Positions 26,527-35,004 of a stretch of DNA of 64,000 bases are shown one piece after another. Origin of the DNA: Bacteroidales bacterium. Its GTDB lineage: Bacteria > Bacteroidota > Bacteroidia > Bacteroidales > UBA932. The notes under the pieces are model-generated. The model was not told the origin of the DNA. It was given only the letters and a program-made list of their open reading frames with translations, and made no database searches. How positions within the stretch are numbered: the stretch's first letter is position 1; the number at the start of each line of letters is the position of its first letter. The stretch is taken from NCBI GenBank assembly GCA_017442315.1, contig JAFRZX010000165.1:62001-126000 (forward strand), given 5' to 3'. A program made the position numbers and the translations under genes.

Positions 26527-27492
26527 ATGAGTCCTGAAGTCATTGCGCATCTCGATGCGATAAAGGTAAACATGAACGAGGCCGGCATGAACGCAATCAA
26601 TATAGTACTAGCGTTCGTAATGTTCGGAGTAGCTCTCGGCATAAAGCCAAGAACATTTGTCGACATTGTCAAGAAGCCTCAATCCGTCATATTGGGAATC
26701 ATCTGCCAACTTGTGCTGCTGCCAGCATTGACCTTCCTTCTTACAATCACATTCAAGAATTGGATTTCACCTATGATAGCTTTGGGAATGATTCTGGTCG
26801 CATCCTGTCCCGGAGGAAACATATCCAACTTCATCACCTCCCTATCAAGAGGCAACACCGAACTTTCCGTATCGCTTACAGCCTTCAACACAGCTGCCTG
26901 CATATTCACGACTCCTCTGAATTTCTCTTTCTGGGGCGGTCTCTACCTGAACTTCGCAGAGAAACGAATGCTGCTTCCGGAACTTGAAATACCATTCTGG
27001 GAGATATTCAAGACCATAGTCATCCTGCTTGGAATTCCTCTTATTCTGGGAATTTTATGTTCTCAATATCTTCCGAAAGTGACCAATGCCCTCAAGAAGC
27101 CTATGCAGTATCTGTCAGTAGCATTCTTCATCATCATGGTCGTGCTGACCTTCGGCAACAATATCGATGCATTCATGAAGTGTATCAGATACATATTCCT
27201 CATAGTCCTTGTACACAATCTTCTGGCCCTTGGCATAGGATTCGGTACAGGCTCGCTGTTCAAGGTTCCATACAAGGACAGAAGAACTCTTACCATTGAG
27301 ACCGGTATCCAGAATTCAGGACTTGGACTTGTGCTTCTGTTCAATCCCGCAATATTTGACCCTGTGATATGGTCGGCCAACGGAGGCATGGTAGTGATTA
27401 CTGCATGGTGGGGCGTATGGCACATCATATCCGGACTCACACTCGCCTATGCATGGAAAGTAAAAGGAAGAAAAGAACCTGACGAGCAATAA
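26527..27492 (+). CDS. Bile acid:sodium symporter family (BASS/SBF) transporter
   Basis: A 321-aa inner-membrane protein with nine to ten helices and family motifs: MFGVALGI in the first helix pair, LVASCPGGNISNF (the crossover region with the Na+ site), and ETGIQNSGLGL in the second half. BASS members carry bile acids, pyruvate, pantoate or other organic anions with Na+; the substrate is not predictable. First of a tight four-gene run with an acyltransferase, an Omp85-like protein and a nucleoside kinase. Confidence 0.9.
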   Translation: MSPEVIAHLDAIKVNMNEAGMNAINIVLAFVMFGVALGIKPRTFVDIVKKPQSVILGIICQLVLLPALTFLLTITFKNWISPMIALGMILVASCPGGNISNFITSLSRGNTELSVSLTAFNTAACIFTTPLNFSFWGGLYLNFAEKRMLLPELEIPFWEIFKTIVILLGIPLILGILCSQYLPKVTNALKKPMQYLSVAFFIIMVVLTFGNNIDAFMKCIRYIFLIVLVHNLLALGIGFGTGSLFKVPYKDRRTLTIETGIQNSGLGLVLLFNPAIFDPVIWSANGGMVVITAWWGVWHIISGLTLAYAWKVKGRKEPDEQ

Positions 27493-27493
27493 T

Positions 27494-28816
27494 ATGGGCA
27501 AATCAAAGATTTTTGAAAACGATCCTCTATACAATTTCCTGAGGCCGTATGTAGACTTGTGCATCAAGCGTTGCTACCGCAAGATAGAGGTGATCGGAGA
27601 GGAAAACATCCCCACTGACGGGGCAGTCATTCTGACACCTAACCACTGCAACACTTTGATGGATGCCCTGGTAGTACTGAGGGCACATAAAGGCCCTACT
27701 GTATTTGGTGCAAGGGCAGACATGTTCAACAATCCGATGGTTGCAAAGATAATGTTCTTCCTGAGAATCCTTCCTATGGTAAGACAAAGAGACGGATTGA
27801 GGAATGTCCTGAAGAACCATCAGACGCAGGAAACCATAGTCGAAACACTTGAGAACGGTGTCCGCTTCTGCATCTATCCTGAGGGCAGGCATCGCGCAGC
27901 AAAGTCTCTGCTGCCTCTTGGGAAAGGAGTGTTCAGAGCTGCAATAGCTGCAAATGCAAGATTCGGAGAAGAAAAACCTGTTTATATTGTGCCTGTAGGA
28001 CTGGATTACGGGGATTTCTTCAGATTCCGCAGCACTTCCCTGCTCACATACGGTCCGGCCATCAACGTGACGGAATTCGTAAGAAGTCTGGACACCGATA
28101 ATGAAGCTGCAATGATTGAGCCTTTGAGAAAGGAACTTGCCGGCAGGATATCCGGACTATTCTCATACATAAAAGACGATGAACAGCTGCAGAACAAATG
28201 GGTCCTGACCAAAATGCTGGCTGTCTCCGGACAGAAAAAGGGCTATGGCGACTTCCGTACAAGCCTTGCTGAAGGAACTCTGAGAAACCGTGAGATCATC
28301 TCAATCATTGAAGGCAAATGTTTATCTGCACCGGAAAAGATGGAAAAACTGTTGCAGGAAGTATCTGAATTTGACAGGAAGAGACGCAAGAAAGGTATTT
28401 CCATCTACTCCTTCAGAAAAAGGAAACCTGTAACGGATGCCATGGCTAAAGGAGTGGCAGCATTGCTCGGACTACCATATTTCATCTACAGCGCAGCAGT
28501 TGCTTCTCCTATGTGGGTGGCATCAGCAATCATAAGAAGCAAGGTAAAGGATAGAGCATTCCGCAATACGGTGAATCTAGGAGTAAGGCTTGTACTTGGA
28601 GCTTTGATGTTACCTGTCTGGGCTGCGCTTGCATTCTGCCTTGCACCTTGGTGGATCGCCCTCCCTGCCCTACTGCTGGCATTACCTTCATACAACTATT
28701 TCCACGATTATATTGAAGGATGCAGAAGATGGTCATCAGACCTCAGACTTATGAATCAGAAGAAACTTCGCAAATCTTTTGACCAGATCATAAAGACATA
28801 CAGATCAATTGATTGA
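27494..28816 (+). CDS. PlsC-like glycerophospholipid acyltransferase with C-terminal membrane part
   Basis: A 440-aa protein. Residues about 25-235 are a PlsC/LPLAT domain: NHCNTLMDAL gives the catalytic His and Asp with five residues between (the variant seen in NHQNxLMD-type members), MVRQRDG, and YPEGRH for the glycerol-phosphate site. Residues about 330-410 contain two or three membrane helices. It probably acylates a lysophospholipid or a related lipid on the inner membrane. It begins 1 nt after the BASS gene. Confidence 0.85.
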   Translation: MGKSKIFENDPLYNFLRPYVDLCIKRCYRKIEVIGEENIPTDGAVILTPNHCNTLMDALVVLRAHKGPTVFGARADMFNNPMVAKIMFFLRILPMVRQRDGLRNVLKNHQTQETIVETLENGVRFCIYPEGRHRAAKSLLPLGKGVFRAAIAANARFGEEKPVYIVPVGLDYGDFFRFRSTSLLTYGPAINVTEFVRSLDTDNEAAMIEPLRKELAGRISGLFSYIKDDEQLQNKWVLTKMLAVSGQKKGYGDFRTSLAEGTLRNREIISIIEGKCLSAPEKMEKLLQEVSEFDRKRRKKGISIYSFRKRKPVTDAMAKGVAALLGLPYFIYSAAVASPMWVASAIIRSKVKDRAFRNTVNLGVRLVLGALMLPVWAALAFCLAPWWIALPALLLALPSYNYFHDYIEGCRRWSSDLRLMNQKKLRKSFDQIIKTYRSID

Positions 28817-28841
28817 ATTTAAAACAACTGAAATCAGAACC

Positions 28842-30332
28842 ATGAAAAAGACGTTCATTATAGCCCTTGCAGCCCTGGCGCTCCATACGGCTCTCCCTGC
28901 ATACGGAACAGATGTTCCAAAAGACGAGACCACCTCCGGGCAGTCACAAAAGAAACAGAAGAAGAATGTAACATACAACGAAAAAGGAGAAATCATAAAG
29001 ACAGGTCTTAACCTTGGACCTCTTCCTGTCGTGGCATTTGATGCAGACAGAGGATTTCAATTCGGAGCACTTGCCAATATCTACAATTTCGGAGATGGAA
29101 AGAATTATCCGAATCCTAATTCACAATGGTATTTCGAGGCATCTGCATATGTAAAGGAATCGAGAGTCGGAAGCTACCTGTTCAGAGCCGAATATGACAA
29201 CAAGACTCTTATACCAGGGGTCAGGATGTCGGTATGTGCCGGATACTATAAAGATGAAGCACTGGATTTTTATGGATTCAACGGCTATCAGAGCAACTAT
29301 GACCTTAAATTGCTTGAGGACCATATAGCCTTCAATGACAGCAAAGGTGGAGAGAAGCTTTACAACAAGTACACAGGTTCATTGGAAAAAGGCAAGTTGA
29401 AACTGCCTAAAGGGTTCTACAGATACACAAGAGAACTGATAAGGTTCAAGGCGGATTTCACAGGAAAGATTCTGAAGAACTTCTATTGGGAAGCTGGCTA
29501 CAACTTCAACTGGGTCAATGCCAGATCATTCTCGCCCAAGGATTATGTAGTATATGGAAATATTGTAGAAGGAGGTACGACATTATTTGAACTCTACAAG
29601 GATTGGGGACTTATCCCTGAAAAAGATGCAGAGGGAGGCTTTATTTCATCCGTCAGGGCTGGCCTTATGTATGACAGCAGAAACATTGAAAACAACCCGA
29701 CAAAAGGCATCTGGGCCGAAGCGCATGTCATAGCCGCCCCTAAATGGCTCGGCACTACACATGAGCACTATAAGTTCTGCGCTACCATGAGACAGTACAT
29801 TCCTCTCGGAACACCTAAGGTTGTATTTGCATACAGAATTGCATATCAGGGATTTTTCGGTGATGCCCCATGGTATGCCATGCCGGTTTACACAACAATG
29901 GGCCCGAAACCAGACTACGATGGGCTCGGAGGCTACAGAACAGTGAGAGGTATCATGCTCAACAGAGTGCAGGGTCTTCATACAGGATTCTACAATGCAG
30001 AAGTCCGTTACAGATTCATAGACTTCAAGCTGTTCAAGCAGAACATCGCATTTGCCGTTTCCGGATTCTGTGATGGCGCCCATGTATTCAAAGGCTACGA
30101 CCTGACCATGAGCGATACAAGAAGGGCTGAGCTAGCAGCATCTGCTCCGGAAAAGCTTGCCTTGTACAACAAATACATAATCGACAGAAAAGATGGATTC
30201 CACGGTTCGGCTGGAGCCGGATTGAGGTTCATAATGAACGAAAACTTCATTGTAGCATTTGAATACGCCAGATGCTTCAACAAACAGGATGGAGACGGCG
30301 CATTCTACATAAACATAGGATTCCTCTTCTAA
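28842..30332 (+). CDS. Omp85/BamA-like outer-membrane protein (surface-antigen domain)
   Basis: A 496-aa exported protein: signal peptide (MKKTFIIALAALALHTALPAYG), a basic Gln/Lys linker, then a beta-barrel-like C-terminus. YDSRNIENNPTKGIWAEAH and GGYRTVRGI match the Omp85 barrel, the latter being the (V)RG(Y/F/I) loop motif, and the last residue is Phe. No POTRA domains are visible, so it is a short Omp85-like protein rather than BamA itself. Role unknown; next to a lipid acyltransferase it may act in envelope lipid or protein traffic. Confidence 0.75.
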   Translation: MKKTFIIALAALALHTALPAYGTDVPKDETTSGQSQKKQKKNVTYNEKGEIIKTGLNLGPLPVVAFDADRGFQFGALANIYNFGDGKNYPNPNSQWYFEASAYVKESRVGSYLFRAEYDNKTLIPGVRMSVCAGYYKDEALDFYGFNGYQSNYDLKLLEDHIAFNDSKGGEKLYNKYTGSLEKGKLKLPKGFYRYTRELIRFKADFTGKILKNFYWEAGYNFNWVNARSFSPKDYVVYGNIVEGGTTLFELYKDWGLIPEKDAEGGFISSVRAGLMYDSRNIENNPTKGIWAEAHVIAAPKWLGTTHEHYKFCATMRQYIPLGTPKVVFAYRIAYQGFFGDAPWYAMPVYTTMGPKPDYDGLGGYRTVRGIMLNRVQGLHTGFYNAEVRYRFIDFKLFKQNIAFAVSGFCDGAHVFKGYDLTMSDTRRAELAASAPEKLALYNKYIIDRKDGFHGSAGAGLRFIMNENFIVAFEYARCFNKQDGDGAFYINIGFLF

Positions 30333-30343
30333 ATTTTAACGAC

Positions 30344-30955
30344 ATGCATATAGGAATTGCAGGAAATATCGGTTGCGGCAAAACCACACTCACAAAAATG
30401 CTTGCAGAGCATTACGGATGGACTCCCAAATATGAGGCAGTAACTTATAATCCATATCTTGAAGATTATTACAAGGATATAGAGAGATGGTCCTATAACC
30501 TTGAGACATACTTTCTTGCACAAAGATTTCAGGACCTGCTTGATATCGCAAAATCCAATGATGTAATAATCCAGGACAGGACCATATTGGAAGGCGTCCA
30601 TATCTTCGTTGCAAACAACAAGGCTATGGGCAATCTTTCTGACCGCGACTTTGCCACCTACATGCAGCTGTTCAACCTGATGATGTCGATGGTAAACGAA
30701 CCGGACCTGCTTATTTATCTCAGGACGTCCGTACCTACCCTAGTTGCACAGATACAGAAAAGAGGCCGTGAATATGAAAAGGGTATCAGCATTGAATACC
30801 TGAGCAATCTCAACGAGAGATATGAATCATGGATCGCTGATTACAAAGGAAAAGTCCTGATAATCGAAGCTGACGAACTCGATTATGAGCATCGTCCGGA
30901 AGACTTTGCAATGATTACAGACAAAATAGATGCCCAGTTGTACGGTCTGTTCTAA
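30344..30955 (+). CDS. Deoxynucleoside kinase
   Basis: A 203-aa dNK-family enzyme that salvages deoxynucleosides with ATP. It shows P-loop GNIGCGKTT (residues 7-15), QDRTILEG (the DRS-type motif), and the LID arginines in QKRGREYEKG. Sequence and length are like deoxyadenosine/deoxyguanosine kinases of Bacteroidota; specificity is uncertain. The start at 30344 follows the Omp85-like stop by 11 nt; an upstream in-frame Met lies inside that gene. Confidence 0.9.
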   Translation: MHIGIAGNIGCGKTTLTKMLAEHYGWTPKYEAVTYNPYLEDYYKDIERWSYNLETYFLAQRFQDLLDIAKSNDVIIQDRTILEGVHIFVANNKAMGNLSDRDFATYMQLFNLMMSMVNEPDLLIYLRTSVPTLVAQIQKRGREYEKGISIEYLSNLNERYESWIADYKGKVLIIEADELDYEHRPEDFAMITDKIDAQLYGLF

Positions 30956-30961
30956 ACAACA

Positions 30962-31762
30962 TCAATACAGCATTTCAGCCAGTCTGTCATAAAACTTCTT
31001 GGATACGGGGATGTGTCTTACATCCTCCGCATCCATTTCTGCATACACAATCCCATCCTTATCCTTTCTCAGCACCTTGATATGGGATGGATTCACATAA
31101 AAAGACCTGTGACACCTCACCAGTCCATGCTCCTGACATAGTTCGTCCAGTGCTTTCATGGAACTTCTCAGCACATATGTTTTCACTTTGTCATTATCAA
31201 GGTAGAAAATGCTGACATAATTTATTTCTGCGCAGATATATAAAAGCGCCTGACGCAAGAGGACCAGTTTAAGATTATGCTTCTCATCATAGAATCGCAT
31301 CCTCTGGACAGAAGCATCAGGAACCTCCAGGACATTGCTGTGGTACTCATAAAGCCGCAAAGACAATGCAAGCAGGGAATATGCAATTACAAGACTCAGA
31401 AACACATACTGGAAAGAAACGGCAAGAACTTCAAAATACTGCAGCGGTTTCTTCAGGACAAGCCATATATAGAGGGCTGTAAAAAAGGACATGAATATGA
31501 TTTCCCCCAGACACCAGAAGATATATAACGCATAATTGAGCTTCATCGGTAAAAAGTAATAAAGCGATCTTGTCATAACCGTACATATAAGGATTATACT
31601 GGCTATGATGGTCACATGTACTCCATACCACTCAGCACCAAAGAATGAAATTGCACCGAAGGGGCGATATATCAGCATGAATGCAAAATAAAAAAAAGGG
31701 AGTACGATCACATGAAGAAGCTGCGGTACAAACCGTCTGAACACTGGAGATATATGGCTCAT
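30962..31762 (-). CDS. Membrane-anchored LytTR transcriptional regulator
   Basis: A 266-aa protein with four hydrophobic helices (about 15-35, 48-65, 78-100, 110-135) and a C-terminal LytTR DNA-binding domain (about 165-266: AEINYVSIFYLDNDKVKTYVLR, LVRCHRSFYVNPSHI, IPVSKKFYDRL). It has no receiver domain, so it probably senses a membrane signal directly. Three phased GGGATTA repeats lie just upstream of its promoter and are likely its own binding sites. It converges on the nucleoside kinase with a 6-nt gap. Confidence 0.88.
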   Translation of the reverse strand: MSHISPVFRRFVPQLLHVIVLPFFYFAFMLIYRPFGAISFFGAEWYGVHVTIIASIILICTVMTRSLYYFLPMKLNYALYIFWCLGEIIFMSFFTALYIWLVLKKPLQYFEVLAVSFQYVFLSLVIAYSLLALSLRLYEYHSNVLEVPDASVQRMRFYDEKHNLKLVLLRQALLYICAEINYVSIFYLDNDKVKTYVLRSSMKALDELCQEHGLVRCHRSFYVNPSHIKVLRKDKDGIVYAEMDAEDVRHIPVSKKFYDRLAEMLY

Positions 31763-31785
31763 TTCTAATCACATTTTAGGTGGGA

Positions 31786-31817
31786 CAAAAATAGCAATAA
31801 TATTTTTTAATCCCAAA
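31786..31817 (-). promoter_or_regulatory. Promoter of the LytTR regulator gene
   Basis: On the minus strand TTTG (31814-31817), 20 nt, TATTTTTG (31786-31793). RNA would start near 31779, about 17 nt before the ATG. The -33 box overlaps the nearest GGGATTA repeat. Confidence 0.7.
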
Positions 31818-31874
31818 TAATCAATTTTAATCCCTAAAAAGGGCCGATTAAAACATTTTCACCCCAATAATCCC
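31805..31874 (-). promoter_or_regulatory. Three phased GGGATTA repeats, candidate LytTR binding sites
   Basis: On the minus strand GGGATTA occurs at 31808-31814, 31828-31834 and 31868-31874, at offsets of exactly 20 and 40 bp, so all face the same side of the helix. The first two extend to GGGATTAAAA. LytTR proteins bind direct repeats about two helical turns apart upstream of the -35 region. Confidence 0.6.
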
Positions 31875-32007
31875 ATCAATTTGACTGTATCGGAATACAG
31901 AGTTAAATTTGTCGTCAGAAAACAGAATGAAAGGAGCCCGCACGTTTATAACAAAAAAGTTAACAAAGCTGGCGGTTCCAATTCAAATGAATTCTAAGTT
32001 AAAGTTT

Positions 32008-32041
32008 CAAGAAAAGGGCTGCCTGTGAGGGTCGCCCTTTT
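32008..32041 (-). terminator. Terminator of the YfcC gene
   Basis: Arms AAAAGGGC (32012-32019) and GCCCTTTT (32034-32041), directly after the stop codon; on the minus strand the stem is followed by TTTTC. Confidence 0.75.
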
Positions 32042-33550
32042 TCAGAATCCCGGCATATCGATATAAACCGGCGGTAAAAGGAGAATGAAACCTACAACGA
32101 TAAGCAAGAGTATGAACTTCCATATAAACCTGAACCATCTTTCATAAGGAATCCTTGCAACCGACAGAACTGCCATCAGGACACCGGAACAAGGCGTAAT
32201 CATATTGGTGAACCCATCTCCAAACTGAAAAGCCAGAACGTTAACCTGACGTGAAAGGCCGATCAGATCTGAAAATGGAGCCATTACAGGCATCGTAACA
32301 GCTGCCTTTGCAGATGCTGAAGGAATTAAAAGATTGATTAAGTTCTGTATTCCATACATGGAGGCAAGCGCCCCAGTTCTTCCACTACTCTCAAGAATTG
32401 AGGCCATAGATGCTATCATTGTGTCAATTACCTGTCCATTTTCTAGAATGACGATGATACCTGCGGCAAATCCTATCACCATTGCAGCTGAAAAAATATC
32501 CTTGGCTCCAGTTATGAATTCTTTGGCAACAGTATCAGCCGAATATCCGGCAGAAATCCCTGATGTGACACCTAAAGCCAAGAAAAGAGCGCAGATCTGC
32601 GGAAGATACCACCCGTATCCCATTACACCAGCAACAAGAAAGATTATCGTAAAAATGAGCTGACACAGAATAAACATTCCTGCAGACTTCATCAATGCCG
32701 GCAGAGCAGCTGCAACCCATGCTGCCGTAAGTACCCAAAGAAGCCAAGGTACACTTATATTGCTCTGCCCCATCCTGATTACACAATCCGAGGCGTAACA
32801 TACAGAAAAGGCAATCAAGGCTACCGTTACACCGATGAATGTAACCCATGCTCCGGCACCGGGTTTTCCAGTAGCTGTATCTGATTCTGTAGCACAGACA
32901 TCAGAGCCTTCCGGACTGAAAGTCTGATTACTTTTCTTCACACGTGAAGCATATATGAGTACAACTGCTATAGTCAGCATCATCAATACAAGCCAGCAGA
33001 AGCATCGGTATTCTATACCGGAAAACAACGGAAGACCGGACATTTCCTGAGCGATACCTATTGTGAACGGATTCAGCATCGCACCGGCAAAACCAACATG
33101 CGCGGCGACATATACCATGCAGATCCCAACAATTTCATCATATCCCAACGAACGGGCAAGAGGAATGGATACAGCCACAAAAGCGATAGTTTCTTCACTC
33201 ATACCGAATACCGCCCCAAAGATTCCGAAAAGAAGCATGATCAGAACTATTACAATGTTACCCGCCCCTGCACGACGAACAAACGGATAACGCTCAAGAC
33301 TTCTGACACCGGCGATAAACTTCCTGATACCTTCATCCAGGGCCTTTGTACTGTTTACAACCCAAAATGCACCTCCGATTATGAGAACAAAAGCTATTAT
33401 GCCTGCCTGACTTATGAATCCTTCATACACAGCAGAGAACACCTGCCATGTCTGCGGCACTCCTCCTGGTATGATCCAGGTCAGCACCGCACATAAGACG
33501 AGCACTGCCGAGATGATCACATACGTGTTCGGAACTCTGAATTTCCACAT
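32042..33550 (-). CDS. YfcC/DcuC-type transporter
   Basis: A 502-aa inner-membrane protein with about twelve helices. The opening FRVPNTYVIISAVLVLCAVLTWIIPGG and VFGMSEETIAFV are characteristic of the YfcC family (related to the anaerobic C4-dicarboxylate carriers and basic-amino-acid antiporters); LIPSASAKAAVTMPVMAPF is the second conserved re-entrant hairpin. It probably moves dicarboxylates, arginine/ornithine or peptides; not resolvable here. Transcribed alone; its promoter is embedded in a near-perfect inverted repeat. Confidence 0.88.
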   Translation of the reverse strand: MWKFRVPNTYVIISAVLVLCAVLTWIIPGGVPQTWQVFSAVYEGFISQAGIIAFVLIIGGAFWVVNSTKALDEGIRKFIAGVRSLERYPFVRRAGAGNIVIVLIMLLFGIFGAVFGMSEETIAFVAVSIPLARSLGYDEIVGICMVYVAAHVGFAGAMLNPFTIGIAQEMSGLPLFSGIEYRCFCWLVLMMLTIAVVLIYASRVKKSNQTFSPEGSDVCATESDTATGKPGAGAWVTFIGVTVALIAFSVCYASDCVIRMGQSNISVPWLLWVLTAAWVAAALPALMKSAGMFILCQLIFTIIFLVAGVMGYGWYLPQICALFLALGVTSGISAGYSADTVAKEFITGAKDIFSAAMVIGFAAGIIVILENGQVIDTMIASMASILESSGRTGALASMYGIQNLINLLIPSASAKAAVTMPVMAPFSDLIGLSRQVNVLAFQFGDGFTNMITPCSGVLMAVLSVARIPYERWFRFIWKFILLLIVVGFILLLPPVYIDMPGF

Positions 33551-33590
33551 ATACTGCTATTTTATCATAAGAAAGCGTTTATATTGAAAG

Positions 33591-33645
33591 AATTATAAAC
33601 AACTTCTAAGGTGCAAATATAAGAAGCTGTTTATAATTTCTCAAA
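33591..33645 (-). promoter_or_regulatory. YfcC promoter embedded in a 17-bp inverted repeat
   Basis: Promoter on the minus strand: TTTG (33642-33645), 20 nt, TATATTTG (33614-33621). Arms of the inverted repeat are 33591-33607 and 33622-33638 (AATTATAAACA[A/G]CTTCT, 16 of 17 paired), separated by 14 nt holding the -7 box. One arm fills the -33/-7 spacer and the other covers the expected RNA start, a typical layout for a dimeric repressor. No adjacent regulator gene is obvious. Confidence 0.65.
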
Positions 33646-33664
33646 AAGATGTCGCATCTGCCGG

Positions 33665-33707
33665 CAAAAAGTCCACCGGAGTCCGATTTTATCGGATTTC
33701 CGGTGGA
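33665..33707 (-). terminator. Terminator of the choloylglycine-hydrolase-family gene
   Basis: Stem TCCACCGGA/TCCGGTGGA plus inner TCCGAT/ATCGGA, 33672-33707, about 73 nt after the stop; on the minus strand it is followed by CTTTTTG. Confidence 0.8.
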
Positions 33708-33779
33708 AAGCAAAACAAAGGTGAATATGATGAGCCTCAGGGTATGGTCGGCCTAACCACTTCTGAGGACGTAAGAGCA

Positions 33780-34862
33780 CTACCTGACCTTGAGCATTTC
33801 TATAGGCTGCTGCAATACAGTATCAAGAGGATGAGACTGATAGCGTACCTTTCCGAAATCAATGTCAAGCAGATCTATACATCTGATATTGCTGTTCCAT
33901 GCAGTCCTGTAATAGAATTTCATTGCTTTCTGGTCGGTGGCAGCAGTAAACTGTGTTGCACTTGGAAGGCCTTTAGGTACCTGTCCCTCAGGATGCTGTA
34001 TTCCAATCGGGATATCGAAATTGTTCAATATATGGAAAGCCTGCACAACTGCATCAAAACCTGTATCCCATTTAGGAGCAGTTGTCTTGAAGAATGTTGC
34101 ACGTACAAACCTTGAAGGTGGTGTAAAGTCTCCTGGAAGCCCGAGCATTCCACTTCCGCCGCCGATTGCCCTGAGTTGCACACCAGGAGCGATGGTATGG
34201 TCTGCAACTGCACCTGGCTGAAGATTGACATAATTGTCGAGATTTGTCATATGCCATGGAAATCCAGGGGAATTGGTCAGAACTCCAAGTTCGTTTTCAT
34301 AGAAGTGAGGTACTCCAGCAACTACCTCAAGCACGACCATTCTCCCATCCGGCTGAGCTATTCTCCAATGAACCGCACCGATCTTGCTGTCAAGAGTCAC
34401 AAGATCTACCTGACTGAGAGCCTGTTTCACCTGATCAATCGTTGAAAATTCAGCAAGGACCCATGAGACAAACTGCATATCACACAGGGTGCGATCATTG
34501 TGTGCCGGATCATATGGTGCATAATCACCATATTGCGGGAAAAAGAAAAGTCCGGCAGACAACCCTGATTCATTGATCCCTTCCACTACAAAGGGTTCAT
34601 AATCAGTATATATCCCTACATATCCATATAGTGATTTATACTTGATCCCGTTCTCACCTGAAGGAGTATATGACTGATGGTTGTGCCCGCGTGGAACCAC
34701 TACATAACTGCAATGCATCGGAGTAGCAGACCACTCCACAGTCCTGGCGACGACATTGCTGCCATCCAATGCTGAAAGCGATATACCGGTGCATGCATCC
34801 GATTCTGCTGCAAAAATACCTCCAAAGGCAATTGCAACCAATAATGCGATCAAACGTTTCAT
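33780..34862 (-). CDS. Exported linear amide C-N hydrolase, choloylglycine hydrolase / penicillin V acylase family
   Basis: A 360-aa Ntn hydrolase. The signal peptide ends ESDA, leaving Cys24 (CTGIS) as the new N-terminal nucleophile. Arg40 of the active site is present (VVARTVEW), but the usual Asp two or three residues on is Glu43. LTNSPGFPWHMTNLDNY gives the conserved Asn region and PPSRFVRATFF the late Arg. The family contains bile salt hydrolases and penicillin V or homoserine-lactone acylases; in gut Bacteroidales bile-salt deconjugation is common, but the Glu change and the overall sequence leave the substrate open. Periplasmic; transcribed alone. Confidence 0.88.
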   Translation of the reverse strand: MKRLIALLVAIAFGGIFAAESDACTGISLSALDGSNVVARTVEWSATPMHCSYVVVPRGHNHQSYTPSGENGIKYKSLYGYVGIYTDYEPFVVEGINESGLSAGLFFFPQYGDYAPYDPAHNDRTLCDMQFVSWVLAEFSTIDQVKQALSQVDLVTLDSKIGAVHWRIAQPDGRMVVLEVVAGVPHFYENELGVLTNSPGFPWHMTNLDNYVNLQPGAVADHTIAPGVQLRAIGGGSGMLGLPGDFTPPSRFVRATFFKTTAPKWDTGFDAVVQAFHILNNFDIPIGIQHPEGQVPKGLPSATQFTAATDQKAMKFYYRTAWNSNIRCIDLLDIDFGKVRYQSHPLDTVLQQPIEMLKVR

Positions 34863-35004
34863 ACTTAGCTAATTTTCATAAATTCAAAACAAGACAATAC
34901 AATGTCCAAGCCACAGCCACACGGAAGAAGAATTCTTAAAGAAAATCATTACTTTTGTGCAGATTATTATAAGAGCATATAAAACTTTAACAGCTTCTGA
35001 CTGC

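Noticed and set aside
31980-31994. Palindrome AATTCAAATGAATT
   Set aside because: Short, AT-rich and not next to a promoter element; likely chance.
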